From positions 1 through 29,557 of the forward strand of contig JAFQWS010000055.1 of NCBI GenBank assembly GCA_017407305.1: DNA of 29,557 nucleotides. The letters run 5' to 3'. The position numbers and the translations under genes are program-made. This document shows positions 7,266 through 15,270 of this stretch, piece by piece (the first letter of the stretch is position 1; each line of letters begins with the position of its first letter). The notes beneath the pieces are model-generated. The model was given only the letters and a program-made list of their open reading frames with translations. It had not been told where the DNA came from and did not search any database. The DNA comes from Clostridia bacterium (GTDB lineage: Bacteria > Bacillota > Clostridia > Christensenellales > CAG-314).

Positions 7266-8246
7266 ATGAAAAAAATCTTATCAGTTGTTTTGGCATTGGT
7301 GTTGACACTTTCTTTGACAACGTTTGTTGCATGTCAACCTCAAGCAGACGTTTCCATTGGCATTTTGCAAGTGGCAGAACACAGCGCATTGGACGATGCA
7401 CGCGAAGGATTCAAAAGCGTCGTTCAAGCATGGGCAGACGAAAATGGCAAATCAATTTTCTTTGACGAAAAGAACGCCAACGGCGATCCCAACAACGAAG
7501 AAACGTTGGCTCAAAGTTTGGCACACTCTGGACACGACCTTTTGTTGGGCATTGCAACGTCATCTGCACAAAAATTGTATGGCAACACGGAAGACGTTCC
7601 CGTTTTGTACACGGCAGTCACCAACCCTACAGTTGACTTGGGTGGCTTGGGCACAATTCAAGGTGTCAGCGACATGAACCCTGTTGCACAACAAATTCAA
7701 TTGGTAAAAACAATTGTTGAAACGTTGCATCCTGAAAAAGAAACAATAAAATTGGCTTTTGTTTACAATTCAAGTGAAGGCAATTCTCAAAAACAAGTGC
7801 AACTTGCCAAAGCAGAATGCGAAAGATTGGGTGGATTTGAAACAGTCGATGTTACTGCAACCGATTCCAATACCATTGCAACAGCATTGTCGGGCAGTGA
7901 AATGGTGGGAGCAGATTGCATTTACGTCCCCACAGACAACTTGATGGCAGCCAATATGAACATTATTTACGCACACGCAACACCCAACCAAATCCCTGTC
8001 GTTTGTGGTGAAGCAGGTATGTGTGAAGATGGCGAAGGTTTGGTAACCTTTGGCATTGACTACTACAAACTTGGTCAACAAGTTGGCGAAATGGCAGTGC
8101 AAATTTTGTCTGGCGAAACGGTAGAAAATCTCAACCAATTTTATGAAAAAGAATGTGAATTTTTCATCAACGAACAAAACGCGTTGGCATTGGGTATGAC
8201 TTTGGCACAAATTGAAGAAATTCAAGATGCATTTTCAGGAGAATAA
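7266..8246 (+). CDS. ABC importer solute-binding lipoprotein (TrpX/COG2984 type)
   Basis: Captures the solute outside the cell and delivers it to the membrane permease. The protein has 326 residues. Lys2-Lys3, a hydrophobic core and the lipobox FVAC place the lipidated Cys at 23, as expected for a monoderm surface lipoprotein. The rest matches the PF04392/COG2984 family, known from TrpX-type tryptophan importers (VSIGILQVAEHSALDDAREGF, then DLLLGIATSSAQ, VLYTAVTNP, IYVPTDNLMA and FGIDYYKLGQQ). The ribosome site CGGAGGA lies 8 nt before the ATG. The permease starts 6 nt after the stop and the ATPase overlaps that gene, so the three form one operon. The leader attenuator suggests that the solute is tyrosine or another aromatic amino acid or precursor (inference). 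Confidence 0.93.
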   Translation: MKKILSVVLALVLTLSLTTFVACQPQADVSIGILQVAEHSALDDAREGFKSVVQAWADENGKSIFFDEKNANGDPNNEETLAQSLAHSGHDLLLGIATSSAQKLYGNTEDVPVLYTAVTNPTVDLGGLGTIQGVSDMNPVAQQIQLVKTIVETLHPEKETIKLAFVYNSSEGNSQKQVQLAKAECERLGGFETVDVTATDSNTIATALSGSEMVGADCIYVPTDNLMAANMNIIYAHATPNQIPVVCGEAGMCEDGEGLVTFGIDYYKLGQQVGEMAVQILSGETVENLNQFYEKECEFFINEQNALALGMTLAQIEEIQDAFSGE

Positions 8247-8252
8247 TTTTTT

Positions 8253-9185
8253 ATGGAACACTTTTTAAACGCATCAGTCGGTGGCATTGCCCTTGGTCTT
8301 ATTTGGGGCGTACTTGCCATCGGTGTATATCTTACGTACAGAATTTTGGATTTTGCCGATTTGACGGTGGACAGTTCGTTGGCAACGGGTGGCGTGGTAA
8401 GTGCCGTCTTGATTTTCAATGGTCTCAATCCCATTTTGGCTTTGTTGATTTCATGTGTTGCAGGTGCTTTGGCAGGACTTGTCACGGCATTGTTGAATAC
8501 AAAACTCAAAATCCCTGCAATCTTGTCGGGTATTTTGACAATGTCTGCGCTCTATTCCATCAATCTCAAAATTATGGACAATCGTGCCAACGTGTCTTTC
8601 TTTGGCAAACCCACAATCAACGGATATTGGGCAGATCTGTTCAATATGTCCGTCATTGGTGACAAAAACGTGCTTACAATCATCACTTGTGTGCTTGTTT
8701 GTGGTGCAGTCGTGGGTGTTTTGTATTGGTTCTTTGGTACGGAATATGGCTGTGCAGTTCGCGCAACAGGTTTCAACAGCACCATGGCAAAGGCACAAGG
8801 CATCAACACCGATTTGACGAAAATCGTATGCCTTATGATCAGCAACGGCTTGGCAGCATTGGCAGGTGGCTTGTTGGCTCAACACAATCAAAGTGGCGAC
8901 GTCAACATGGGCACCGGTACAATCGTCATTGGTTTGGCTTCCGTTATTTTGGCAGAAACACTCATTAAAGACAGTTTTCCTTTCTGGTTGAAACTTGCTT
9001 TGGTGGTGGTGGGCAGTGTTGTCTATCGTTTGATTTTCACAATTGCCGTACAACTTGGTATGCACACCAACGACTTGAAATTGATTGCAACAATCATCAT
9101 CATTGTGGCATTGGTCGTACCCAAAGTCAAAAAACACTTTTCTTCCAAAAAATTGAAAGGAGGTTTGAAAAATGTTAAAAATTGA
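8253..9185 (+). CDS. ABC importer permease (COG4120 type)
   Basis: Forms the membrane channel of the importer. The 310 residues contain about eight or nine hydrophobic segments, starting with IALGLIWGVLAIGVYLTYRIL and ending with LIATIIIIVALVVPKV before a basic tail. The segment RATGFNSTMAKAQGI in the second half is the cytoplasmic coupling loop that contacts the ATPase, as in LivH/LivM-like permeases. FADLTVDSSLATGGVV near residues 30-45 is typical of this family. The ribosome site AGGAG lies inside the end of the binding-protein gene, and its last 14 nt overlap the ATPase gene, which implies translational coupling. Confidence 0.93.
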   Translation: MEHFLNASVGGIALGLIWGVLAIGVYLTYRILDFADLTVDSSLATGGVVSAVLIFNGLNPILALLISCVAGALAGLVTALLNTKLKIPAILSGILTMSALYSINLKIMDNRANVSFFGKPTINGYWADLFNMSVIGDKNVLTIITCVLVCGAVVGVLYWFFGTEYGCAVRATGFNSTMAKAQGINTDLTKIVCLMISNGLAALAGGLLAQHNQSGDVNMGTGTIVIGLASVILAETLIKDSFPFWLKLALVVVGSVVYRLIFTIAVQLGMHTNDLKLIATIIIIVALVVPKVKKHFSSKKLKGGLKNVKN

Positions 9186-9963
9186 AAACCTCACGAAAAT
9201 GTTTAACGTTGGAGAAACAACGGAAAAAATCGCCCTCAACAACGTTTGTTTGAATTTGGAAGAAGGCGACTTTCTTACAATAATCGGTGGCAACGGTGCA
9301 GGAAAATCCACCTTGCTCAACTGCATTTCTGGAGTTTTGTCCGTTGACGAAGGCAAAATTTTATTGGATGGTCAAGATATAACAAATCTTGCCGAATACA
9401 AAAGAGCAAGTTACGTCAGCCGTGTTTTCCAAAACCCTCTTGATGGTACTGCCGGTGGTATGAATATCGAAGAAAACCTTGCTCTGGCGCATCGTCGTGG
9501 CAAAAAACGTGGTTTAGGTTGGGGAATTACCAAGCAAGAACGTCAACTTTTCCACAAATTGTTGAGCGAAACGGGACTTGGTTTGGAAAATTTGATGGCA
9601 CAAAAGGTTTCCACCTTGTCGGGTGGTCAACGTCAAAGTTTGGCTTTGGTTATGGCTGTTTTGGTGCAACCCAAAATTTTGCTTTTGGACGAACATACAG
9701 CAGCGCTTGACCCCAAAACTGCAAAAACCGTTTTGGAATTGACGGAAAAATTCACTAAAAACAGCAAGTTTATCACCATTATGGTAACTCACAATATGAA
9801 CGACGCTATCAAATTTGGCAACAAATTGCTTATGATGAATCAAGGCTACGTCGTTTTCCAAGCAAGTGGAGAAGAAAAGGCAAATTTGAAGGTAGCCGAC
9901 CTCATTTCCAAATTCTCCCAAGCAGGAGCAGTGCTCAACGACAGAATTTTATTGAACAACTGA
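9172..9963 (+). CDS. ABC importer ATPase (COG1101 type)
   Basis: Hydrolyses ATP to drive the importer from the cytoplasmic side. The protein has 263 residues with all ABC motifs: Walker A GGNGAGKST at 39-47, Q-loop Gln87, signature LSGGQ at 149-153, Walker B ILLLDEHTAALD at 169-180 with catalytic Glu174, and H-loop His207. The DEHTAALDPKTA block is characteristic of the ATPase that accompanies COG2984 binding proteins. The ribosome site AAAGGAGG lies in the permease end. The gene overlaps the permease by 14 nt and is the last of the operon; an extended hairpin with a T run follows. Confidence 0.95.
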   Translation: MLKIENLTKMFNVGETTEKIALNNVCLNLEEGDFLTIIGGNGAGKSTLLNCISGVLSVDEGKILLDGQDITNLAEYKRASYVSRVFQNPLDGTAGGMNIEENLALAHRRGKKRGLGWGITKQERQLFHKLLSETGLGLENLMAQKVSTLSGGQRQSLALVMAVLVQPKILLLDEHTAALDPKTAKTVLELTEKFTKNSKFITIMVTHNMNDAIKFGNKLLMMNQGYVVFQASGEEKANLKVADLISKFSQAGAVLNDRILLNN

Positions 9964-9983
9964 TATTTTTTCTCAAAATAAGA

Positions 9984-10040
9984 AGTCACCACGGTTGCGT
10001 ACCTGCCTTATAGCAGGTGAGCAATTATGGTGGCTTTTTT
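9984..10040 (+). terminator. Long three-segment hairpin ending the importer operon
   Basis: Three stacked helices with 2-nt interruptions on both sides: AGTCACCA (9984-9991) with TGGTGGCT (10028-10035), GTTGC (9994-9998) with GCAAT (10021-10025), and ACCTGC (10001-10006) with GCAGGT (10013-10018). The structure is followed by a T run to 10040. It is longer and more interrupted than the other terminators in the window, but the T tract supports termination. Confidence 0.75.
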
Positions 10041-10062
10041 GTTGATTTTTTTAGTCAACGTC

Positions 10063-10079
10063 TTTAAGTAAGATTTAAG
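10063..10079 (+). promoter_or_regulatory. Direct repeat, candidate response-regulator box
   Basis: TTTAAG occurs at 10063-10068 and again at 10074-10079, an 11-bp period (one helical turn), and a related TTTAAA follows at 10088. OmpR/PhoP-type regulators bind such repeats. The pair lies about 20 bp upstream of the -35 box of the regulator's own promoter, so autoregulation is a reasonable guess. Confidence 0.4.
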
Positions 10080-10096
10080 ATAAATTGTTTAAAATA

Positions 10097-10124
10097 TTGA
10101 AAAATACAAAAGGTGTGGTATAAT
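10097..10124 (+). promoter_or_regulatory. Promoter of the two-component operon
   Basis: TTGAAA at 10097-10102 and a perfect TATAAT at 10119-10124 have a 16-bp spacer, and the TG one base before the -10 makes it an extended -10 promoter. The start is predicted near 10131, so the mRNA would begin right at the Shine-Dalgarno site with a leader of only about 14 nt. Confidence 0.82.
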
Positions 10125-10144
10125 TAAAACAAGGAGAAGTGCCA

Positions 10145-10822
10145 ATGAAAGTTTTGATTATTGACGACGAAAAACAACTTGTATCGGCGTTGAAAGCAAT
10201 TTTTGCAAAAAATCAAATATCAACCGACTGCGCTTTTGACGGTGAAGAAGGGTTGGAATACATTTTTACGCAACTTTATGATGCAATTGTTTTGGACGTT
10301 ATGTTGCCCAAACGCAACGGTTTTGAAGTGCTGAAAACAATGCGTAAAAAAGGCATTTCTACGCCGGTTTTGTTGCTGTCGGCAAAAAGTGAAACGTCAG
10401 ACAAAATTGAAGGTTTGGAAATTGGTGCAGACGACTATTTGACAAAACCTTTTGACAGTCGCGAGTTGATTGCACGAATTAAAGCATTGACAAGGCGAAA
10501 AGGCGAGTTTTTTGGCAATGATTTGTCCTTTGGCGACTTGGTGCTGAATTTAGACAATCACAAACTTTTTTGTTGCGACAAAGAAGTTTCCTTGGGTAGC
10601 AAAGAATTTCAAATTATGGAAATGCTTATGCGCAACACCGAAAGAATTATCTCCAAAGATATCATCATCGAAAAGGTTTGGGGATTTGATTCTGATGCCG
10701 AATACAACAACGTAGAGGTATATTTGTCATTTTTACGTCGCAAGTTGAGCTCTTTAAACAGCAAGGTGACAATTCGTCCCATAAGAAGTGTGGGATACAA
10801 GTTGGAAGTGGAAAATGATTAA
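10145..10822 (+). CDS. OmpR/PhoB-family response regulator
   Basis: A DNA-binding regulator of 225 residues, partner of the kinase that follows. The receiver domain (1-120) shows acidic Asp7 and Asp8, phospho-acceptor Asp51 in VLDVMLP, Ser79 in LLLSAKS and Lys101 in LTKPF. The C-terminal winged helix (about 130-225) ends with the typical VEVYLSFLRRKL and IRSVGYKLE blocks. An in-frame GTG at 10139 would add two residues, but AAGGAGAA at 10131-10138 leaves it no spacing, while the ATG at 10145 has 8 nt from GGAG, so the ATG is chosen. The kinase gene overlaps by 8 nt. Upstream direct repeats suggest autoregulation. Confidence 0.96.
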   Translation: MKVLIIDDEKQLVSALKAIFAKNQISTDCAFDGEEGLEYIFTQLYDAIVLDVMLPKRNGFEVLKTMRKKGISTPVLLLSAKSETSDKIEGLEIGADDYLTKPFDSRELIARIKALTRRKGEFFGNDLSFGDLVLNLDNHKLFCCDKEVSLGSKEFQIMEMLMRNTERIISKDIIIEKVWGFDSDAEYNNVEVYLSFLRRKLSSLNSKVTIRPIRSVGYKLEVEND

Positions 10823-11993
10823 CAAAACGCGTAAAAAATTTGTTGTTATGACAATGGTCTTGTTGGCAAGTGTCTTTGCTGTCATTTTGTCGGCAGTCAT
10901 TTTGGGTGGTTATTTTTCCTTTTCATATGGAGTGACGCGTTTGTTGACCGAACGATTGGAGTACGTCAGGGAAAATAGAACCATTGAATTGGGCGTGGAT
11001 TCCTTTGATTTGGCAAATGAAGGACGCACTTTTATTGCTGTCAGATACCAACAAGACGAGTGGCTTGTAAACTATTCCCAAGACTTTTTTGAAGATGAAG
11101 AAGTGCAACAGTACTTGCAAACTTTTCATCAAGAAAATGAAGGCCGTGGACACGTCAAAGAAGTTTATTACGTTTACGACGTTATCAACAACTGGTCGGT
11201 AATCGTTGCCATGGATGCGTCCATTGAATTGTCACAATTCGAAGCAATTGTTTGGCTTGGCGTTGTTATAATTTGCATGGCTCTTTTGTTTTTATACATA
11301 ATCGTGGCATTGGGTTCTTGGTGGATAATCAAACCCATGTCCATTGCATTTAACAAGCAAAAGCAGTTTGTCGCAGATGCCAGTCACGAGTTGAAAACTC
11401 CCTTGGCAATCATCAACGCCAACGTGGATGCTTTGTGCAGTGATATTGGCGACAACAAGTGGACGGAAAATATTTTGTCACAAACAAAGCGAATGAACGG
11501 CCTTGTCGTTGATTTGTTGACGTTGGCAAAATTGGAAGAAGGACAAAGCGTGGTTTCCCATCAAGTTGACTTGTCTTCAACGGTCAAAAACAGTGTGTTG
11601 TCTTTTGAAGCATTGGCATTTGAAAGTGGCAAAAGTTTGCAAATAGACGTGGAAGACGACGTAAAACTTATGGCTGTTGAACAAGAAGTGCAACAGTTGG
11701 TGTCCATTTTGATGGACAATGCAATTAAATACGGCGACAAAGGAACACCCATCAAAGCAAAGTTGAGCAGTCATCCTTTGCAACTTTCCATTTCCAATGG
11801 TGGTGCCACTTTTGGCGATTACGAAGAAGAAAAAGTGTTTGAAAGATTTTGGCGAAGCGATCAATCACGCGATCGAAAAACAGGTGGCAGTGGTTTGGGA
11901 TTGTCCATTGCAAAAGGAATTTGCGACAAAAACAAGTGGAAAATCAAGGCTGACAGCCAAGATGACAAAGTAACTTTTACAATTTCTTTCTAA
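10815..11993 (+). CDS. Membrane sensor histidine kinase
   Basis: Senses a signal at the membrane and phosphorylates the adjacent regulator. The 392 residues contain a first membrane segment (about 9-36), an extracellular stretch of some 110 residues, a second membrane segment (about 150-175), a DHp domain with SHELKTP (His191), and a HATPase domain with the N-box LVSILMDNAIKYGD and a G2 box GGSGLGLSIAKGI. The usual DxGxG of the G1 box reads SNGGATF, so the adenine-binding Asp is not apparent. The F-box FERFWR is intact. The ATG at 10815 overlaps the regulator stop (ATGATTAA) and is preceded by GGAAGTGG; an upstream in-frame GTG at 10788 lies inside the regulator and is less likely. The sensor loop matches nothing I can name. 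Confidence 0.95.
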   Translation: MINKTRKKFVVMTMVLLASVFAVILSAVILGGYFSFSYGVTRLLTERLEYVRENRTIELGVDSFDLANEGRTFIAVRYQQDEWLVNYSQDFFEDEEVQQYLQTFHQENEGRGHVKEVYYVYDVINNWSVIVAMDASIELSQFEAIVWLGVVIICMALLFLYIIVALGSWWIIKPMSIAFNKQKQFVADASHELKTPLAIINANVDALCSDIGDNKWTENILSQTKRMNGLVVDLLTLAKLEEGQSVVSHQVDLSSTVKNSVLSFEALAFESGKSLQIDVEDDVKLMAVEQEVQQLVSILMDNAIKYGDKGTPIKAKLSSHPLQLSISNGGATFGDYEEEKVFERFWRSDQSRDRKTGGSGLGLSIAKGICDKNKWKIKADSQDDKVTFTISF

Positions 11994-12002
11994 AATTCAA
12001 AA

Positions 12003-12036
12003 GCCGATATGGAACTGATTCCATATCGGCCTTTTT
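12003..12036. terminator. Bidirectional terminator between convergent genes
   Basis: A perfect 12-bp stem (12003-12014 with 12019-12030) around a 4-nt loop, with CTTTTT on the right for the plus strand and AAAA on the left serving the minus strand. It lies 9 nt after the kinase stop and touches the stop codon of the convergent small secreted protein. Confidence 0.92.
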
Positions 12037-12496
12037 ATTGGTTTTGTTCAAACAGGCTGTTCAAAAATGAAGAAGGTGGACTTTCCACAAGGCAGACAAA
12101 AGGCAAATCGCTTTGGTCGGAAGGGTACATTTGCACCTTCAAGAGTCGCGTTTGGTTTTGGTAAATTACACAACCAATCACAACGGCGTTGACGTAGCCT
12201 TCTTTTTGCACCAACAAAGTTATGGTAAACCAATCAAAATTTCCATAAGGATTGTTTAACGTGTCAATTTCAAACAAGGGGGAACGCCCTTGATTGTCGC
12301 ACAAAAAAGTTTGCCCCGTCTCTTTTATGGTGACGGTGGCATTTTTTAATGGGTTTCCTTCCAAATCGCTGACCAAAACTTTCAATTTGTTGCCCGATTC
12401 ACTTTGAAAGGTGGGCTTTGAATAGGCAAATGGCAAACAGCAAACTGCAACGATAAAAAGCAAACAGGGTATCAAAACCAAAATTTTCTTGTTCAT
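12035..12496 (-). CDS. Small secreted or membrane-anchored protein with carboxypeptidase-regulatory-like fold
   Basis: The 153-residue protein starts MNKKILVLIPCLLF, a basic N-terminus followed by a hydrophobic core (about 5-24), that is a signal peptide or anchor; FAYSKP near 23-28 could be a cleavage zone. Residues about 38-120 (LKVLVSDLEGNPLKNATVTIKETGQTF, written here in part) fit the beta-sandwich of the CarboxypepD_reg family, usually a surface or adhesion-related module without catalysis. There is no convincing Shine-Dalgarno before the ATG. A possible promoter on the minus strand has TTGCAA at 12543-12538 and TATTAA at 12520-12515 (17-bp spacer). It converges on the sensor kinase and shares its terminator. 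No specific function can be assigned. Confidence 0.85.
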   Translation of the reverse strand: MNKKILVLIPCLLFIVAVCCLPFAYSKPTFQSESGNKLKVLVSDLEGNPLKNATVTIKETGQTFLCDNQGRSPLFEIDTLNNPYGNFDWFTITLLVQKEGYVNAVVIGCVIYQNQTRLLKVQMYPSDQSDLPFVCLVESPPSSFLNSLFEQNQ

Positions 12497-12570
12497 ATAA
12501 TAAATATATTATTTTTAATATAAAAATATTAAAAAAGTTGCAATTTTGACTATTCATATACAAATTTTTG

Positions 12571-12579
12571 TGTTAAAAT
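12571..12579 (+). promoter_or_regulatory. Possible extended -10 element of the pgi operon
   Basis: TGTTAAAAT is an extended -10 match without a well-spaced -35; TTGACT at 12546-12551 is 22 bp away. A second candidate -10, TATATT at 12587-12592, also lacks a good -35. One of the two probably drives the long operon that follows. Confidence 0.35.
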
Positions 12580-12617
12580 TACCTTGTATATTCTAGACTT
12601 ACAAGGAGACTTTCAAA

Positions 12618-14015
12618 ATGAGTATTACAATCAATTACAACAACATGATGGCACACAAAATTGGCGACAAAGGTTTTACTTGGGAACAAATCTTGGCAAC
12701 CAAAAAGCAAGCATACGCAGCAGTGAAAACTGTTCAAGCAAACAGAGGTTTGGGTATGCAAGGTTGGATGGATCTTCCTCACGTTGACAAAGCACAAATT
12801 TCCGAAATCAAAAAGACAGCAAGACAAATTGCAAAGTCTTGTGACTATTTTGTGGTTTTGGGTATCGGTGGCAGTGCACTTGGCCCTACGGCAGTGTTTA
12901 CAGCAATCAAGCACCTTTATTTTAACCAATTGCCCAAAAAGGTAAGAAAAGCCCCTCAATTTTACGTAATTGACAACGTCGATCCCGAACGTATGAACGC
13001 ATTGTTTGATATTATCGACATCAAAAAGACAATCTTCAACGTCGTTACAAAATCCGGTGCAACAAGTGAAACGATGGCACAATACCTTATCGTTTTGGAT
13101 ATGCTCAAAAAACAATTGGGTGACGAATACAAAGAACACGTTGTTTGCACAACCAGTCAAAAACGTGGCAATCTCATCAAAATTGCACAACAAGAAGGTT
13201 TCAAAACTTTCTATATTCCCGATGGTGTTGGTGGTAGATTTTCCGAACTTTGCCCTGTAGGTTTGCTTCCTGCAGCAGTAGAAGGCATTGACATTTCCGC
13301 AATGCTCAAAGGCGCATCCCATATGGACAGAATTTGCAAGAAAGCCGACCTCAAAAACAACCCTGCACTTATCACGGCAGTGTTGCAATACCTTTCTATG
13401 AAAGAAGGCAAAAATATTTCCGTTATGATGCCTTATGCAGACAGCCTCAAATACGTTGCAGACTGGTATGCACAACTTTGGGCAGAATCTTTGGGCAAAA
13501 ACAAAGACAAAGAAGGCAACGACATCCAACCCGTTGGACAAACCCCTGTAAAAGCATTGGGTGTTACAGACCAACACTCTCAAGTGCAACTTTATGCCAA
13601 CGGACCTTTCGACAAAGTCGTCACTTTCTTGGAAGTAGGCAATTTCAGAGGAGACACGGACATCCCCGAAGGTTGCCCCGACATTCCCGACGTCAATTTC
13701 TTGTGTGGCAATACACTTTCCACCCTTTTGACAAACGAATTGTTTGCAACACGCTATGCTTTGACAAAGGCAAAGATGGCAAACTACACAATCAAAATGG
13801 ACGTTGTTGACGAATATCACTTGGGACAATTGTTGTATTTGTTCGAAATGCAAACAGCCTATGCAGGCGAATTGTTGGGCATTGACACGTACAACCAACC
13901 CGGCGTTGAAGAAGGCAAAAACGCATCCTATGCCTTGTTTGGCAAGAAAGGTTACGAAGCAAAAGCCGAAGAATTGAAAAACGCACCCCAAGACAACGAA
14001 GAATTTATCATTTAA
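12618..14015 (+). CDS. pgi: Glucose-6-phosphate isomerase
   Basis: Interconverts glucose-6-phosphate and fructose-6-phosphate in cytoplasmic glycolysis. The 465-residue length fits the shorter Bacillota type. Visible motifs are GIGGSALGP at 82-90, the SIS sugar-binding block TKSGATSET at 144-152, catalytic Glu210 in GGRFSE, the QHSQVQLY segment, and a C-terminal GVEEGKNASYA with the conserved Lys. AAGGAG at 12603-12608 lies 9 nt before the ATG. It is the first gene of a ten-gene operon and precedes hisS by 16 nt. Together with the hexokinase further down it makes fructose-6-phosphate from free glucose. Confidence 0.97.
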   Translation: MSITINYNNMMAHKIGDKGFTWEQILATKKQAYAAVKTVQANRGLGMQGWMDLPHVDKAQISEIKKTARQIAKSCDYFVVLGIGGSALGPTAVFTAIKHLYFNQLPKKVRKAPQFYVIDNVDPERMNALFDIIDIKKTIFNVVTKSGATSETMAQYLIVLDMLKKQLGDEYKEHVVCTTSQKRGNLIKIAQQEGFKTFYIPDGVGGRFSELCPVGLLPAAVEGIDISAMLKGASHMDRICKKADLKNNPALITAVLQYLSMKEGKNISVMMPYADSLKYVADWYAQLWAESLGKNKDKEGNDIQPVGQTPVKALGVTDQHSQVQLYANGPFDKVVTFLEVGNFRGDTDIPEGCPDIPDVNFLCGNTLSTLLTNELFATRYALTKAKMANYTIKMDVVDEYHLGQLLYLFEMQTAYAGELLGIDTYNQPGVEEGKNASYALFGKKGYEAKAEELKNAPQDNEEFII

Positions 14016-14031
14016 TAAGAGGTAACAAATT

Positions 14032-15267
14032 ATGTTGCAAAAAACACCCACCAAAGGTATGCGAGACTTTTTGCCCGGCGAATTTTCCATAAGAAAACAA
14101 GTGCTTGAAAGCATCATTGCCACTTATGAAAAACACGGATTTTTGCAAATTGAAACACCCGCAGTGGAAAACTTGCAGTTGCTCAATTCCAAACAAGGTG
14201 GCGACAATGAAAAACTTATATACAAAATTTTGAAGCGTGGCGAAAAATTTGAAGAAGCAATTGAGAACGGCGGAGAACTTTGCGACTTGGGTTTGCGTTA
14301 TGATTTGACCGTTCCCTTGGCACGTTTTTACAGCAACAATCGTGGCAAACTTCCTGCAGTTTTCAAAGCAATTCAAACGGACTACGTTTGGCGCGCAGAC
14401 AGACCTCAACGTGGCAGATATCGTCAGTTCCGTCAATGCGATATGGACATCATTGGTGATGGTTCCACTTTGGCAGAAATTGAACTTATCACAGCGACTG
14501 CAGATGCTTTGTATCAATTGGGTTTTGACGACACCGTTATTCGTGTCAGCGACAGAAGATTGCTTTCTGCAATTGCCAACAAATGCCAATTTGATCAAGA
14601 AGACCACGAAAAAGTTTTCATCATTTTGGATAAACTTGACAAAATTGGTATCAAAGGAGTTTTGGAAGAAATTTCCGCTTTTGCTCCCGACAAAGCCGAA
14701 AGTTTTGTCAACTTGCTTATGGAAATCACAGCATCAAGCGATCCTTTGAACAAGACGTTTGAGGCATTGGGTGATTATTTAGACGAAAAGACAAAGGCAT
14801 CTTTGACGGAAATTTTGTCTGTTTGCAAAACGACAACCAAAGCACAAGTTGTTTTTGACGTAAAACTTGTCCGTGGTATGAACTACTACACAGGTACAAT
14901 TTACGAAATTTCCTTGTCTGGTTTGGACATTTCCGTTGCTGGTGGTGGCCGTTATGACCAACTCATTGGCAAAATCAGTGGCACCCCTGCACCTGCATGT
15001 GGTTTTTCCATCGGTTTTGAACGTATCGTTTTGTTGTTGACGGAAAGAAAGTACAAGTTTGCACAAAAAGAAAAGACTGCTCTTGTTTTTTCCGGTTCCA
15101 ACGACTTGGCAGACATTATGAAGGTTGCCCAACATTTGCGTGAAAAGACGGACGTTTGCGTTGTCAAACGCGCAAAAAACTTTGCATATCAAGTGCAACA
15201 ACTCAAAGAAGAAGGTTTTTCAACAATTTATCGTTATGAAAACCAACAACTTGTAAAAATTGACTAA
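14032..15267 (+). CDS. hisS: Histidyl-tRNA synthetase
   Basis: Charges tRNA-His with histidine. The protein has 411 residues, near the normal 420. Features in order: N-terminal TPTKGMRDFLPGE, motif 1 region, LRYDLTVPLARF at 88-99, motif 2 VWRADRPQRGRYRQFRQCD at about 119-137, the histidine-binding block VRGMNYYTG at 280-288 (usually RGLDYYTG, so Asp is replaced by Asn284), motif 3 with FSIGFERIVLLL, and a C-terminal anticodon-binding domain from about 330. Start chosen from GAGGT upstream of the ATG. A HisZ-type paralogue (regulatory subunit for histidine synthesis) is less likely because the motifs and the anticodon-binding domain are present. Confidence 0.93.
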   Translation: MLQKTPTKGMRDFLPGEFSIRKQVLESIIATYEKHGFLQIETPAVENLQLLNSKQGGDNEKLIYKILKRGEKFEEAIENGGELCDLGLRYDLTVPLARFYSNNRGKLPAVFKAIQTDYVWRADRPQRGRYRQFRQCDMDIIGDGSTLAEIELITATADALYQLGFDDTVIRVSDRRLLSAIANKCQFDQEDHEKVFIILDKLDKIGIKGVLEEISAFAPDKAESFVNLLMEITASSDPLNKTFEALGDYLDEKTKASLTEILSVCKTTTKAQVVFDVKLVRGMNYYTGTIYEISLSGLDISVAGGGRYDQLIGKISGTPAPACGFSIGFERIVLLLTERKYKFAQKEKTALVFSGSNDLADIMKVAQHLREKTDVCVVKRAKNFAYQVQQLKEEGFSTIYRYENQQLVKID

Positions 15268-15270
15268 TAG

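Noticed and set aside
9984..10040. Possible tRNA-like or regulatory RNA
   Set aside because: The three helices are stacked in one rod rather than a cloverleaf, and a T run follows, so terminator is the simpler call.
10788..10814. GTG start that would lengthen the histidine kinase
   Set aside because: It lies inside the response-regulator gene; the ATG at 10815 has a ribosome site and the usual stop-start overlap.
12579..14123. 514-residue minus-strand reading frame opposite pgi
   Set aside because: Antisense shadow of a well-identified gene, with Cys/Phe-rich composition and no start signal.
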